Part shown: in pieces, positions 22,199 to 35,284 of the stretch | Numbering within the stretch: position 1 is the first letter of the stretch | Layout of the letters: the number at the start of each line of letters is the position of its first letter | Origin: Candolleomyces eurysporus | Lineage: Eukaryota; Basidiomycota; Agaricomycetes; Agaricales; Psathyrellaceae | Direction: 5' to 3' | Assembly (NCBI GenBank): GCA_027579435.1 | Contig: JANBPK010000726.1 | Location: forward strand, 124,001 to 188,000 | DNA: 64,000 bases | Translations under genes and position numbers: made by a program | Notes under the pieces: model-generated | What the model saw: only the letters and a program-made list of their open reading frames with translations | Told to the model about the DNA's origin: nothing | Database searches by the model: none

Positions 22199-24717
22199 AT
22201 GGCGCCCCCCATCAAACTCCTACCAAACTTTAGCGGAGACTCGATATTTGGATTCGTGCGACGCAAGGGGGCGGCGAAGAAGGATGTCGTGGACACACCG
22301 CCGACACCCAGCACCGCAGGATCCTCGCCTGTCATCGAGGAGAAACCCAGCAAGAAAAAGAAAAACAAGGAATCCAAGAAGGACAAGAAGTTGAGGGAGA
22401 AGGCAGAGAAGGAGGCCGCTGCTGCTGCTGCTGCTGCGCAGGGTGGTGTCGGTAATGGGGTCCTTCAGAGGAGCACATCGAGCGTTGTCCGGGATGGGCA
22501 CGACTACCTCAACCAGGCTGTTCAGCTGCTCGAACAGTACGGCATTAATTTGGGGAGTGATATTGGGTTTTATCAGCATCGGATTGAGCAGTGCGTGCAT
22601 TCTTGCTTTCTGTCTGTCCGTTGCAGAATCACTCACACCGCGTTATTATCTCGTCGATTTCATCTAGACTGAGAGCTTCAAACCCATTCAAAGGCAAACT
22701 CTCCAAAAAACGCAAAGTCAGTCCTGAATTCATCCAAGACTGCCGTATCCTGCTCGAAGACATCCAAGTACGTCTGTCTATCTTCCCTGATACTCGTTCA
22801 AAAGCAATAACTAACTTACCTTTGCTCACCAATTAACAGAAAGCTCTGAACCTCCCTCCCGGCGTACTACCTCATCCCGACCCACACCAACCTCGTTCCC
22901 GGTCACCCTCGCCCCTACCTGTGCTCATACGTGTACGAGCGAACGCTCAGGGATCCTCTCCCAAGGTATCCTTCGTGGACGCCGAATTACCTCCACCACC
23001 ACCTGCAGGGCAGGCAGGCCTAGGCCAGAATGCGGTTGACCTGAAGCGAGGTTCGAGTAAGCGAGGCAGCAAGAAAGATTATAAGGCTTATCCGTCGTCC
23101 TCTTCGGTTGCGATGGCCCTCCAGCCTACGGGTGATTTGAAGAGGAGTGGAACGAGTAGTAGGACCAAGGACGTGAACGGTGCTGCTCCCGCCGGGGTTG
23201 CCTTGTATGACCCTCCGGTACGTTTCCTCGCTCTGGTCCGCATGACGTGTTTGACTGACTGATTGGTTCTTTGTTCGATTGTTGCGTACGCTTATAGAAG
23301 GACCCTGCTGTTGAAGGGAGCGGTAGCAAGTCGCGCCGACACGACAGTAATGGCGGCGACAAGGACAAGTACTACGAGTCGTCTTCCCGGCGGCGGGATG
23401 ACAGGCACCGGTACGAAGACGACCGCGAACGGGACCGAGACTACTATTATTCGTCCAGAGTACGTATCTGCATACCCTTTCCTGCCTGTCTGCCCGCCCG
23501 CATTCTGTTCTTCTCTCATCATACGTTCCTTTCGTTTCCATGTATCCGTGTCAATGTGTACTCACCCACACTTTTGTTCTGTTTTATAGAGACGAGATAA
23601 GAACAGGAGCTACGACGACGAAGAGTACTACCGCGAAAAGTACAGAGATAGGGATCGGGATAGGGAGAGGAGGCATGAACGACACTACTCGGATTCCCGA
23701 GCGTACTATCGGGAAGACCGGGACCGGTATCGGGACCGCGATAGGGACAGGGACAGGGACCGCGATAGCGACAGAGACAGAGACAGATACTACGAGTCTC
23801 GATCTTCCAGGAAACACTCTAAGCCATCGGGCGAAGCAGGCGGCGAAGTCGAGGGGGAGCAGCACCCTGATTCAGAAAACGGGGGCCCCTCACAGTCCTC
23901 TTCACGGAAACGTCGTGGAAAGGAACGCGAACGCGACCGAGACCGAGATAGGGAGAGAGACTTGCACCCGGTCGACGAAGAAGATGCTCACCGCGGAAAC
24001 GATACAACACCGCACCGAATCGTAGTGGACAACACACCTCTCGCCGAGATCCCGCCCAACTCACGTAACCACCTGTCGCCAGGTGGGGGTGTGCCGTTCC
24101 AGCCTACGTTCGTGGACTTCCCGCAGGAGGATGGCGGGAGGTATGACCGGGATAGGGATCGGGACCGGGACCGGGACAGGTATAGGGAGAGGGATAGAGA
24201 CAGGGATAGGGATAGGTATTATCGGGACCGGGACCGGGAGAGGGAGAGAGATAGGGAGAGGAGGCATAGAGATCGAGAGCGGGAGAAGGAGAAGGAGCGG
24301 GAGAGGGGTGAGCCCGGAGACAAGGAGAAGGAGAAAGAGAAAGAGAGGACGAGAGATCAGGATAGGGACCGAGACAGGGACAGGGACCGCTACCGTGACA
24401 GAGACAGGGAGAGGCGACGAGATTACGCAGACGATGCCCAGTACTACGAGTCCAGGTCCGGGAGGAGACACGACGACAGGTCTCACCGCAGGAGGAGGGA
24501 CTATGAGGAAGAGGGCGCTCCTGGAGGGCCACCAGGAGGGGGAGGAGGACCAGGAGGACCACCAGGAGCTGACGGGATGCTTCACCCTCAGTCTAACCCG
24601 TATGGTATGGTCATGATGGAGGACGCTCCTGGATCAAGGTTCTTGGAGGCCTTCTCGCCTGCTGGAGGTATTGCTACTTCGTTGCCCAGGCCGCCTGAGT
24701 CTGTTCTCAGGGGGTGA
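22199..24717 (+). CDS. Arg-Asp/Arg-Glu-rich low-complexity protein, probably nuclear, function unknown
   Basis: Five exons, 22199-22590, 22668-22767, 22840-23217, 23298-23459 and 23590-24717, give 719 residues with matching phases. The N-terminal part is folded-looking: 'LPNFSGDSIFGFVRR', a Lys-rich segment, an Ala run, then 'HDYLNQAVQLLEQYGINLGS' and 'SPEFIQDCRILLEDIQKAL', which read as helices. The middle is Ser/Pro-rich. From about residue 370 it is dominated by RD, RE and RDRDR repeats, followed by Gly/Pro-rich 'GGPPGGGGGPGGPPG' and a conserved-looking C-terminus 'GSRFLEAFSPAGGIATSLP'. RD/RE dipeptide tails are known from RNA-processing and chromatin proteins, so a nuclear RNA-related role is inferred only. 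The short helical N-terminal block is the part to search for homologues. Confidence 0.75.
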
Positions 24718-26631
24718 TGGTAGCGTGTACGCAAGGGTGCACTCCACTCTTTCCTCCGATCTGAAGACTCACCTGACTCTCTTCGTCGACTCGTGGATTT
24801 TTTTTNACGACCCAATTACGACCCCACCAATTTTACGCCGCTCAAAGACTCCCGGGTGACTGATCCCCGACTTCCCCTCCTGGCCGCTGTTACGGTTCAG
24901 TGCGTTCACCTCGGGAGGGTGAAAAATCAATGCTGTTACGCCTCTGAATATCTATGATGCTGTTTACGACACCCTTGCCACGATGATCATGATGCTGATC
25001 TGATACATCTGTATGTACTTATCTCGTTAAGCTGTCTATCCGCTTGTCTGGTTTCTTGTTGCTTTCCTAATACTCGGTTTGGTTGTTGACTTCCTTATCG
25101 CCACTCACTTATCTATGTACGTACCATGTATCTTCCAAGTTCTCTTTTGGTACGGCGTGATGTGTGCCTTAGCTTTTTAGCTTACCGGTTATCCTACTTA
25201 CCTATCACCTACCCTAACTGGCTGTATACCTTGACACATACCACATACCCTTTTTTNATTTATTTCTTTTCAATCAGAACCTTTGGTCCTTTTGGTCGGA
25301 TCTTTCTTTCTGCCTTTTAGAACTTCCTGGATGACTTCGCCTAGTACTAGTCTTATGAGTTTGATTGAATTATGCACAGACACCGCGGGCGTCCTATTAG
25401 ACGGATGGTGGTCTGGACCATGACGGCAAGAACTAGTCGCCGTACACCAGGGAAGTGGTACTCTTGATCCTTGCAGTACCTGGATATTCCTTGATTAACG
25501 TTCCACTTTTTTTCTCGAAGCCGCTTGTGCTAGTCGATGGGTGCCAATTTCCGAATTCGAAGCTTTGGAGGCTCCAGAACCCGGGTTTCAGGGCCCCGGG
25601 ACACAACCCTGAGGTTCAGTGCTCTGCACACAGCACTAGTCGACGGAAGTAGCCTCTTCTTGTTCGTTACCTTCGAAACCTGTTGGAAACCTGCTTCGAT
25701 TACCTAGCGTCGTGAGTGCTTCAGCGTGTCCGTGGAGCGTCTGTATACCCCAACCCTGAGCACAGGGCGTAAATACGTACCAGATGCAAACCAAACCTGC
25801 GATTCCGTCGGAAATCCAAAGTAATTCATCGTCCACAATGTGCACAATTGACGGATGCATATGGACAGGCATTCACTCGCTAGTTGAGAATTCATAATTC
25901 TCCTTGGTTGTACATATATACATGTATTCCTACTACCGGTCGATCAGAAAACTTGCTTGGTTCTTTGCTGTCTAGATGAGGGGAATCAAATGATGGAGTG
26001 GTATATAGACACAGAGAGAGAGAAAAAGTCAGAAAGAGTAAGCGGGCCATGGTTCGGAGAAGTGAAGAGAAAATATAAAAGAACATTGAAATGAGAGAGT
26101 CAGCGAGAAAAAAAAAAAGGAGATGACCGAGTATCCTGAGAGCAGTGAGCGTTCCAATCAAAGGATGAATGGGTACAAGCAAGAGACCAAGAAAGGCTGA
26201 GCCAGCGAGGAACAAAATGGGAAGTGGGCGTACCACGGAAGCAGAAACATCATGAATTGTTAAACAGGAAAGGGAAGGAGAAAAGAAGACGAGGGACGAA
26301 AATACAGAACATGGAACATGATGAACATGATGTGTCGTCAAAATAGAGCCATAAGGGAGTTTTAGTAGGAGGCCGCCCCAAATTACGGCGCCTCCAAGTC
26401 TTCGCCTATCGGCATGGTGGGTGATGTTTTTCTTGTGTGTCTCCGTGGGTGTGTGGGTGCGTAGGTTGACGTAGGTGTAGGCGCATGGAGCTTTCGTCGG
26501 TCCGTTTGTAAAATCGTCGATCACTGGTGGGTCGGCTTCATTATACTTTGATGGGTTCCGAGAACGACATGCGCTGTTATTCAAGAAAATGAAAAGGAAA
26601 GGAAATGGTAAGGATCGATCTATTCGCCGAT
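24718..26631. other. intergenic, no gene supported
   Basis: About 1.9 kb between convergent genes. Ns at 24806 and 25257 follow T runs. The part 25980-26320 is purine-rich and is probably 3' flank of the monooxygenase gene. A 247-codon minus frame at 25892-26635 is low complexity and overlaps the end of that gene; it is not called. Confidence 0.5.
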
Positions 26632-28701
26632 TCAAGGAGCGTAAGCCTGACTGACCCCTTGCATAACAGCAACTGGCTGGACATGTCCACCAGCGACGTC
26701 AGTCCCACGTGCTCGTTCCCTCAACAATCCCCATTCCATCCACCAATTATCGGCATCGTCCTCTGCGTCATAACCGAAGACATCCTTAATTTCCGCCCAC
26801 TCGGCTTGCTCCTCCTGATCGCCTGAGGCGTCCAGAACATTGAGCCCAGCATCACGCTTACCACGCATAACATTGTCACGCCCTTCCTGCATCTCACCTG
26901 GAGGCATACACATGAAGTTGATATCGTGCAGCTCCTTGCTCGAGACCTTCTGGCAGTGCGGTTGGCGTAAGTCTTGGAAAGCGTACAAGAGGGTCTCGAT
27001 CTGGTCCTCCGTTCGGAGATGCGAAAAGAGCTTAGCGAGCACAGCGCCATCTTCTAGCGCCATTGCCGCATCTTGGATAGCTCCAGCCTGTAGTGGAACA
27101 AGAAAAACAAAAGAAGGTTTTTGATAAGCATCTTTTTGATGTTGGCAGAATCTTTGATTCCGTGTCCTAGTGGAGCACGCGCTTTGTGAAGGGTTGGCGT
27201 GACTTACCGGGATAGGGTGCGCCGCGTCGCCTACAACGATTAATCGGCCCGAATCATGGACCCAGTCTTCCAGCTCGGGGAACGACATGACTGGGAGGCA
27301 GGCCGGTGGATTTGGTGATATCGCCGCCAGTTTCTGGAGCCTGTTCAGGGAGCAGATGCGAAAACGGGGCAATTCCAATTCATCAGCTGGAATGTCGTAA
27401 TCAAGCTGGGCAGGACACATACCTAGACTCTGCAGTACTGCAGTACTTTTTGAGCCCAGAAACATCGGCCAAATCTGGCCATCCACCCTCGTTTCCATCT
27501 TTGGGCCCGTACGTATACATTGCTATTGCCTCCCTCTCACCGACTCCCTAAGTGAACGTATTTGAGTCAAAATGATGGAATGATGACGGAAAGGAACGTA
27601 CCATCGGGAAAGCCAGAACAGCATGGTTGTTTCCGAACCAACTGAACATTCGGTTCTAAAAGAACATTAGCTCAGGAGCTACATGACGGGAAAGGTGATA
27701 TGCACTTACGACACCAGGCTCGAAAAGTGGTGCCAATTCCGGGTCTTGCACAGCGATAGATTTGGGTGTAACCGTGCTAGCAACGAGCTCAATCAGCCTG
27801 AATGCGGGTTAGAGAGAGCTGCAGTACTCACCTATAGCAGTTGAAACGGTGCACCGGTTCCTCATCGTCCATCTCGAGGAGCCGCCGTGACACACCAGTA
27901 GCGCCGTCAGCCCCAACAATCACGTCGCCGGTGAGGATTTCTCCGGAGGACAGCTTCACTCTCCTTGTTTCTGGATCTATTCCTGTCACCGTCACTCCCA
28001 TCCGAATCTTCGCACCGAGTGATACGGCGGTTTCGTGGAGGAGTTGCAACAGGTCCGAGTGCTGATTGGGGTAATAACGGGTCAGCAAATGATATGAACT
28101 TGGAAGTCAATCAAGGATCGAAAAGGAAACCGGACCTACATGCGAAAAGATGAATTCACCCCGCGTTTCGCGCAACACCTCCTCATCCCAAATGTGTTGT
28201 CCAAGCGTCTCCCCGGTTTCGACTGACAAAGGCGAAAAACGAGTGTAATAAGTATCGAAACAAGGTAGATAGACGGAGAGTACTCACACAGAATGAGCTC
28301 GATACCGACGGACTTCAACCCAACCTTCAGTACATCCTTCTCCATTCCCCAATGGTAGAGCACTTTCGACAAGTTCGGAGGCATACGGCATCCTCCCGTT
28401 GCCTATCATGAACGTCGGACAAGTTATACCACCGTCAGTACACGTGGGGTAACAGCAATCCAAGAAACGAACAGCTCACCTCTTCATGACTCTTTAGTCT
28501 TTCGAGGACCGTGACCCGGTGGCCTACTCGACTCAAAGCAATCGCGCATGAGAGCCCGGCGATCCCTCCACCAACAACGACAAAGTGTATTGACAGGGCC
28601 GCCCTCTTGGGTGCTGGCAAAATATTCAGGTCCTACAAAAGCCGATGAGGATCAGTTCACCGAAGGCATGAAGGAGCGGAGTGGGTACTTACGAAGGTCA
28701 T
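26632..28701 (-). CDS. FAD-dependent monooxygenase, salicylate-hydroxylase-like
   Basis: Ten exons on the minus strand: 28693-28701, 28480-28632, 28288-28402, 28140-28222, 27832-28061, 27710-27797, 27602-27655, 27423-27547, 27208-27340 and 26632-27087; 481 residues. The three class-A flavin hydroxylase motifs are present: dinucleotide fold 'VVVGGGIAGLSCAIALSRVG' near the N-terminus, the DG motif 'DVIVGADGATGVSRR', and the GD motif 'LIVVGDAAHPIP' that contacts the FAD ribityl chain. The active-site strand 'FSWFGNNHAVLAFPM' and the following 'AGAIQDAAMALEDGAVLAKL' helix also fit. No signal peptide; a cytosolic NAD(P)H-dependent hydroxylase of an aromatic or polyketide-like substrate is inferred. 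The first exon is only nine bases (MTF), supported by the donor GTAAGT. No biosynthetic cluster surrounds it. Confidence 0.85.
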
Positions 28702-29562
28702 AATGGCGCGGGCAGAAAGTCGTGGGGATAGTAACAGCGGAAAAGCGCAACACGGGATTGTTCCCTCTAATTATAAAGAAAAATCTAAAAGTCACACCTG
28801 AGTCGGCAAGGTCGCTCGTTATCGGGGCTTGCTCGCAAGGGTCGCCCGATTTGGGTGGGGGGTGACTTGAGAACCCTAGATCAAATCTTTACACATGTCC
28901 GATATGTAAATGGAAGTCTGTTAAGAAGGGAATGTTATGTTCTGGAAATGTCAATGATGAAGGGGCTGTGATTTTCGGAAACATACTTTAAGAAGCATAC
29001 CTCGTCATGTTTAACCCACCCCAAATGCATATTTTGTTTAACGGACTATGCGATTTGTTGTTCGGTGAGACAGACAAAGGGCTGACAACGGCAAAGAAGC
29101 GGAAGCACCTGGTCGACATGTCATTGCGAGATGCCGTGGGTAATTGTTTTCCAAATGGCGAAAAGCCAGACCGCCCATCAACGGAATCGCATCAGACTGA
29201 CCTGAGCCAAAAACGTTCGCTGAGGTCTAATTGAGAGGTTTAGGGGCTGCCCTACGTACTTCTTGCAGGGTGGTTACCCTTAGAATTATCTGTCCATTAA
29301 GAAGCGGAAATGAAATCATTTGAGGAGGAGAACTCATATGTCTCCTGAGGGCTCTCTGTGAAGACAGAAAATTTGAATCCGACGAAGCGATCAGTGGATC
29401 AACACGAGTAACAGCCAGCCGCAGCTATTTGCCTGCCCCAGCACACCTTCCCAATAGAACACTCAGAAAAGGGCACAACGGAAGGAACCCCAGAATTATT
29501 AATGATCATTTCAGTAAACGGCTCTAGCGGAATCCAAACCTGAAAAGAAAAAAGATAAACCA
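28702..29562. other. intergenic, no gene supported
   Basis: Promoter side of the monooxygenase and 3' flank of the MBOAT gene. A 75-codon plus frame at 29007-29234 has no recognisable features. Confidence 0.5.
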
Positions 29563-31996
29563 CTAGCAACGACGATAAATCCCATGTCGCATCTCTTCTT
29601 CTCTGCCAAGTTGTCAATTTGGGGTTAGTGTCCGTTTCTACAATAAGCGAGAGACACCGAAACACGGACCGGTATTCGAACATCAGCTGCACACCTACAA
29701 ACAAGCATGCGCAGGCGGTGATGAGGAAACGGAGGCCTGATCACGAGCATGAGTTTACGTGCTAGGTAATAAACGATGAATTCGCCAAAGGGCACAATTA
29801 CCTTCAGCTGTTCCGAATAACTGTGATACGAAAAACTGGATTCCGTCTGTCCCAATCACGAAGCCTACCAGGTTGGCAGCCATCATCATGAGCACATTAG
29901 CGACCGCACCGATGGCGCAGACATGTCTGTACCATGCGTTCTTCGCGTACTGTTCAAGACGACGGGTTGCACGGAGTTTAAGTTTTGCCGCCAGGTAACG
30001 ATTGACGTGGAGAACGAGCCAGTGAGAATGGGGATCTGCAGCAAAGAGAAAGTAGTAACCCATACCTTGGATTTAGGTAACATGTAAGTTGCTAGGAGCT
30101 CCGGAAGGATGAACAAGCTAACGAGCCAGCCCCACGCCAACAGACGGAACGTGAGGTCGTGCCATAATGCAACGAAGGTGAAAACCAGTAAGGTGTTCAA
30201 AGCAACGTTTTTCGATCCACCCAATGGGATATAGATGTAGCTGATGGGCAAGGTTATCATACAGTGAGGTCCATAAAGTGGGACGCTCGTACCGTATGAT
30301 CCACAGGTTATAACTTCGATGCCAACTTCTCCAGAATCCCATCGTTGAATAATTGTTCGCCATGCAGCGAACCATATTTTCAGGGGCAATAATCCCATCT
30401 GCCATAGCCCAGAGCCGAAAGAATCGCCAAGGTATCAACAGCTTTGGTAGGCATCGCAGTCAGCCGGACAGGATACCCAAACGTTCACACAACAAAAATA
30501 AAAACGCACCTTGAGCCAGACGATAATCAAGTTCCAGAACCCGATCATACTAATCTGAGCTGGGGAATCTCCAACCCACGCCTTTCGGTCCTTGATTGCG
30601 ACCACATACATAAAGTGTAAGATGAACTCCATGGTGAAGAACGAGACCAGAAACCTGATCAAGTAATTGCGGACAGTCGAATTGTCATGTTGAATAGGTC
30701 GCCGAAGCTGTCAAGAGAAGAGAATCACCCCACTGTGAGTGAATATGAGTCTAGATCGCAGTGGAGCTCAATCCCGCACCTGCCAGATGAAATCGTTGAA
30801 TGTCATAATGGGCCCTGCAATATACAACGGAGGATAAAGCGCATAGGCGAGGTAATTCAAAAAAAGTATAGGTTCCGGTGGGGTGAGNCTTCTGTTCTCT
30901 GCTTATCGCTAAGCGCACCGTGAGGTTTATTAGTCTAACGAAAATAGATCAATTCCACAAGGTCGAAGGTGCTTCGGCAGTGGAAGGTGCGTACCAGAGG
31001 TCGTTCTTGATGGACATGAGCCCAATAGTAGTCCATGTTGAATGATATCAATCGCAGCATGGTTATGTTGAATATAACATGCCAGCGAGGGTAAAGCCCT
31101 TGTATTCCGTCCTGAATATACTTCCGTTAGGTCACACAGGGGTGAAACGAATTCAAAACACGTACAAGGTGCTCCAGGGATGGGGAAATAGCGCCGAAAC
31201 GGTACCCGTGATTAAATTCATTCGCAAAGAGGATGAAACCATTGAATATCCATGTTAATGTCGGTCCCAGTTTTGAACCCTTGCAGTGCTTCGCGATCCA
31301 GTAATTCAGGGTAAGGATGGCGAGAACCTTCAGGGCGCTGGCTCCATGAAGCACAACGACGACTACAAGCGACCAAAACACGTTGAAGGGTATCGTGTAC
31401 AGTGAGCCTTCGCCACTTGCGGGTGTTGGGGGGNAATAGTCGACGTCTGGCGAGCTTCACAGCAAGGTATAGGGATGCTGCTCCAATCAAGTACGAAAGA
31501 TTGCTTCGAAAAGACCGATATTGCGCATCGCTATTATCCTGGGAATAGTCAGACAAGTAAAAGCGAAAGAAGACCACGCGACGCACGATTTTCCTGCCCA
31601 GAAGCCAACCATTCGACAGTCGATGTTCATAGAACGGGTAATTAGGATGTGAAGCTATTTCGTCGAATTAGCTTCATAGATTTGGCGATATGAAAGAAGA
31701 AACTCACGAGAGCTCACAGAAATGGGTAACCAGACCATTATAGGTAAAACAATAATTACCACGACATAATAGATGTAAAATTCGCTCGTCCGCCATCTCT
31801 CTGGGGAAGTAGACTTGGTATTCCGAGTAGAGGTTGTATCTGATTTCTTGTCTGTCGTCGTTGAGACGGTCAAGTCGACCAACGTCATGCTCTGCATCTT
31901 GGTCGGGGGAGATGTGATGGTGACACCTGGCACACTGGACGATGTTGTTGGGGAAAAAATAGGCAGGACTATGTCGTCGTTGGAGTTGGAGCTCAT
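29563..31996 (-). CDS. GUP1: GUP1-like membrane-bound O-acyltransferase (MBOAT)
   Basis: Eleven exons on the minus strand (29563-29602, 29670-29736, 29802-29949, 30066-30240, 30293-30441, 30510-30707, 30780-30934, 30995-31111, 31166-31538, 31587-31654, 31708-31996), about 591 residues. A Ser/Thr-rich cytosolic start is followed by many membrane segments. GUP1/HHAT landmarks: '[20 protein letters not shown]', '[17 protein letters not shown]', '[20 protein letters not shown]', '[16 protein letters not shown]', '[10 protein letters not shown]' with the MBOAT histidine, and a C-terminus '[17 protein letters not shown]'. In yeast GUP1 remodels GPI-anchor lipids in the ER, which matters for the GPI-anchored proteins nearby. 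Two problems look like sequence errors: the N at 31434, whose removal restores the frame, and exon 30780-30934, where an N (30888) and a seven-base homopolymer (T on the minus strand) must both be shortened. Confidence 0.88.
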
Positions 31997-33916
31997 GACG
32001 CTATAGAGAAAAGACGGTATTCAATTGAGAACGTTCATAGTCCCAATATGCCAAGCTTCAGCGTTGCCAGCCGTAGTGTCGAAGATGAAAACAGCCCGTC
32101 CACCATTCCTCTGATCGCTATTACATACCTGCCCGTGGGAGTTCGGTGTCACCGGCTACAATGGCCGGCGGCAGGAGCTTGGATTTGCAGTGGGGCTCGG
32201 ACTGGCTTGGTGAACAAAGGAGCAACGAATGCTTTGCTCTATAGACCATGAAAGGGATTGGAGTATGGGTCTGAACATGCCCTAGTGGATTTCCTAGGTT
32301 GCATCTGGACAATTCTTTCCATGCGCTCGTATTTCCGGAGATCTTTCCGACCACCCGTTAGGATCGCCAGATGACCCTGGAAACAAATATATACCTCCGA
32401 ACCCCACAGTAATGTCCATTTCCTCAAATCCTGCTTCGTACCCCCGAATTTCCACTTGGCAAAAGACCCTTGTCAGCTGAACACGTTCCCTAGTCCTAAC
32501 TTGTATTGTTCCGTCGTCAGGCGCGATCACCTTGATGGATCGCCTCCATTCGTACTTGCATGTTGCTTGACAAACACGGAGCGCATGCTGTTCACATTCA
32601 CAAGCACGTCAAAAGAGACATATTCCATCCATCCGAAAGACAAGAAACCAAGAGTGCAGAACCTAATGCAGTAGGGCGTGTCATGTCCGATCTGTCAACG
32701 TCGACTTCACATGGTATGGACAAGACCATTCAAAGTAAGCGGGATGTGCCTGTACCTCAGGATGTCACCGCGTCGCGGGAATGGGCTAAGACGCCATCTT
32801 ATCTTTGTCGACCCCTTGGGGATTGTGATTTGTGATTTGTTCAGCGCTCGGAACGATGCTCCCGGACGGCTGGAACCCCTTAGGCATCCATTGCTTCGCC
32901 AGTCTCGATCTTCTCCGAATCAAAGTGTTTCAGGTTTCCTTTCACCATTCGAACTTTACGATTTTGTTTTCGAGTACAAGTAATCGTCGATGTTGTCATC
33001 CTAGGAGTGCCTTTAACTGAATCTGCTTGGAGAGCCGACCCATCAACACAAAGGCTAAAGCCGCACGCCGATCGTCTCCAAAGATTAACATGCCCATGAG
33101 TAGAGTAACCCTCATTTCCCAATTATAAATACCGATCCATTTTTCATGCCAATGAACACTTGCAGCCTCTACCACGGACCAAGTTATTCCCTGTGCGACG
33201 GCGTTCCCATTCCCCTGGCTTCCAATGGGGCAACGGGATAGGCACCGCGCTCTCCAACTTTCTAGGTTGTCAGGCCAGACTCTTCTCGATATCATTCCAA
33301 GTAGTTGGGTCTTCACGCCTAAAGTACTTCCACCGTCCACTGACCCTTCGTTACCCCAGAGTCAGCTAGAGAGTCCAGGACGTTTATTGCGGTCTTCACT
33401 CTGAAACCTCTTGAATCTCGCATCTTTCCCTTTGTGACAGTGGAGATGCTGAAGTCTAACGGCTTCTAGGAGATCCCTTCACGTTACACATCAGGCGAGT
33501 GCTCGGTGGAGTCCTCAAATATCGCCCAAGAATTCATCAACGAATCCGACATCCATGCTGCGGTAGTTTCGTCGTAACTGCGAGTGGGCCAATCGAGCAT
33601 GACGACGCTTAGATACTCTTCACAACCGGAACATGCTGAGAAGGAATTCCCAATTCCTAACCTACCCTCGGAATAAATAGCAAGTGGACGACCACACCGT
33701 GTGCGTAAGATTCTTTGAATCAAATCAACCGCCGTGGTTGTTAAAGCAATCGTCAATATCCAATCTGCGTTAAGAAGCGAAGTTGAAAGAAAGTCGGGTT
33801 GAGTTCGGGAACGGTTGGATGATAGTAACAGCATCCTACGCACCTCCGAGTTGACAGTAAAAATCCGTGTATTTTGTGAGGGTAATAGTTAGAAAATAAA
33901 AGTTCATTGAAAGGTT
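31997..33916. other. intergenic, no gene supported
   Basis: About 1.9 kb. Minus frames of 114 codons (32996-33340) and 119 codons (33484-33843) are open but have no domain, no signal peptide and no paralogue; a small unrecognised gene cannot be excluded. Confidence 0.45.
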
Positions 33917-35211
33917 TTAAGTCACCGTCCAGACCTGGTTCGCATTCCCATTTGAGCACTGGTACGTCTGAACGACATTCCGGTTGGCCAGATCGCCTCT
34001 TGTCAAATCCAGACACTGTCCTGCAATAAAAGTGAATACGATGACGGCATAAAGCAGCATGCACATAGACGACATACCCAACGATGTCAACGTCAGTTGG
34101 CTCCTAGCATTATAACTCCAAGTCTGCGCTCTCAATCCACTAATACACTTCCAAATCTTCATCGGTGTGCGATTTGCTGGGGCTGATTTAATGGAGCGCT
34201 CGTCAAAAGCCAATCCACCGAACTCCAAAAAANGTGGTGAACATACAAGAACTCGCATCGAGACAGAAGCCAGTCCCCGCCAGCTCAACCTGGGTATCCC
34301 CGGGACGCAAAGTCCATCTCTGAGCATCAGCCCCATTACAGTCATAACTGCCAGTGTCGTGGTTAGTTGATCGGAGCTCGAGAGGTGAAACCAAAGGACT
34401 TACACTTGCACCGCAGTTCCATTAGCAGCAGCTCCACCGCGAACATCTAAGCATTTTCCGGTGTTACCTCTAGGATGGATCGAGACTGTACCGTCCGAGC
34501 GAGGGAACGCGCCATTAGGACAGAATCTACGAGGAGAGCAGGAGGGAGTCAGAGTTTGTTCAATTTTACAGAAATTATGTCAGGATCCACTCACCTCACA
34601 GTGAAGGACCCAGAAGAGCATGAGAAAAGGGGTGGAGCGGGTGCGTTGCCCGATGGTTCCGGGAATGATGCAGGCTGCTCGGTGTACGTGTTGGCGCAGA
34701 ACCTGGAATTGCAGGTTACCCTTGTGCATAACCCGTTGCTCTGAAAGGTAGATAAAAGGATGAGTGCTCAAGGTAAACGTGTCTTGAGATAAATCACGTA
34801 CCGCGGAGGCAGAGGGGACGATGGACACCCCAGTGTTGAAGTTGGACTGATCCTTGATGATGAAGTAGTATCCAGCCTAAGTCGGACGACAAGACGATAA
34901 GTAACGAAGAAGGTATGAGCAGCAAGAAATACGCGCACCTGGTTGACGAATCCAGCTTTGGTTGTCCCGGCACCCGTATTCCCGCCAGGAGCGTTCACGT
35001 TTGAGTAGATGAATCCGGTCCAGTTATCGGCGACGGTATTCACAATGGACGCGCCCGGCGCAACACTCCCTCGCGACTCCCCATTAACATAGATCGTAAT
35101 AGCGTTAGGGCATCCGTTGGCGATGTTAAACGTCTTGTCGGCGGTTACTAGGGTGCCGAGTGCGAGCAATGGCAGCAAGTGGCGTCGAATTCCCTGCAAC
35201 AGAGTCGCCAT
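33917..35211 (-). CDS. secreted thaumatin-like domain + ricin-B-type lectin fusion
   Basis: Seven exons on the minus strand: 34939-35211, 34802-34876, 34595-34740, 34404-34526, 34247-34347, 34078-34182 and 33917-34020; 308 residues, all phases consistent. A signal peptide ('RRHLLPLLALGTLVTA') precedes an N-terminal domain with 'TFNIANGCPNAITIYVNG', 'AGTTKAGFVNQAGYYFII' and several cysteines, which resembles thaumatin/osmotin-like proteins. From about residue 175 a ricin-B beta-trefoil follows: 'GKCLDVRGGAAANGTAVQV', 'YDCNGADAQRWTL', 'TPMKIWKCISGLRAQTW' and 'GQCLDLTRGD' with final 'CSNGNANQVWTV', i.e. the Q-x-W repeats of sugar-binding lectins. A role in carbohydrate recognition outside the cell is inferred; no catalytic toxin chain is present. 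An N at 34233 lies in intron 5. It is half of the divergent module with the GPI-anchored protein gene. Confidence 0.82.
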
Positions 35212-35276
35212 CGTTTCGAGAGTGGAAACACTCAGGTGGACAAGACTGAGAATGTCTTCCCTCCAAGAGTTGCTTA

Positions 35277-35284
35277 CTTATATA
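35277..35284 (-). promoter_or_regulatory. TATA box of the thaumatin-like/ricin-B gene
   Basis: TATATAAG on the minus strand about 70 bp before the ATG at 35211. It is mutated in the decayed copy. Confidence 0.5.

Noticed and set aside
24061..24616. Long antisense and alternative frames rich in Pro/Val/Ile or Gly/Thr dipeptides
   Set aside because: They are shadows of the RD/RE codon repeats of the plus-strand gene.
25892..26635. 247-codon minus-strand frame with hydrophobic stretches
   Set aside because: It overlaps the 3' end of the monooxygenase gene and consists of low-complexity purine/pyrimidine-biased sequence; most likely 3' flank.
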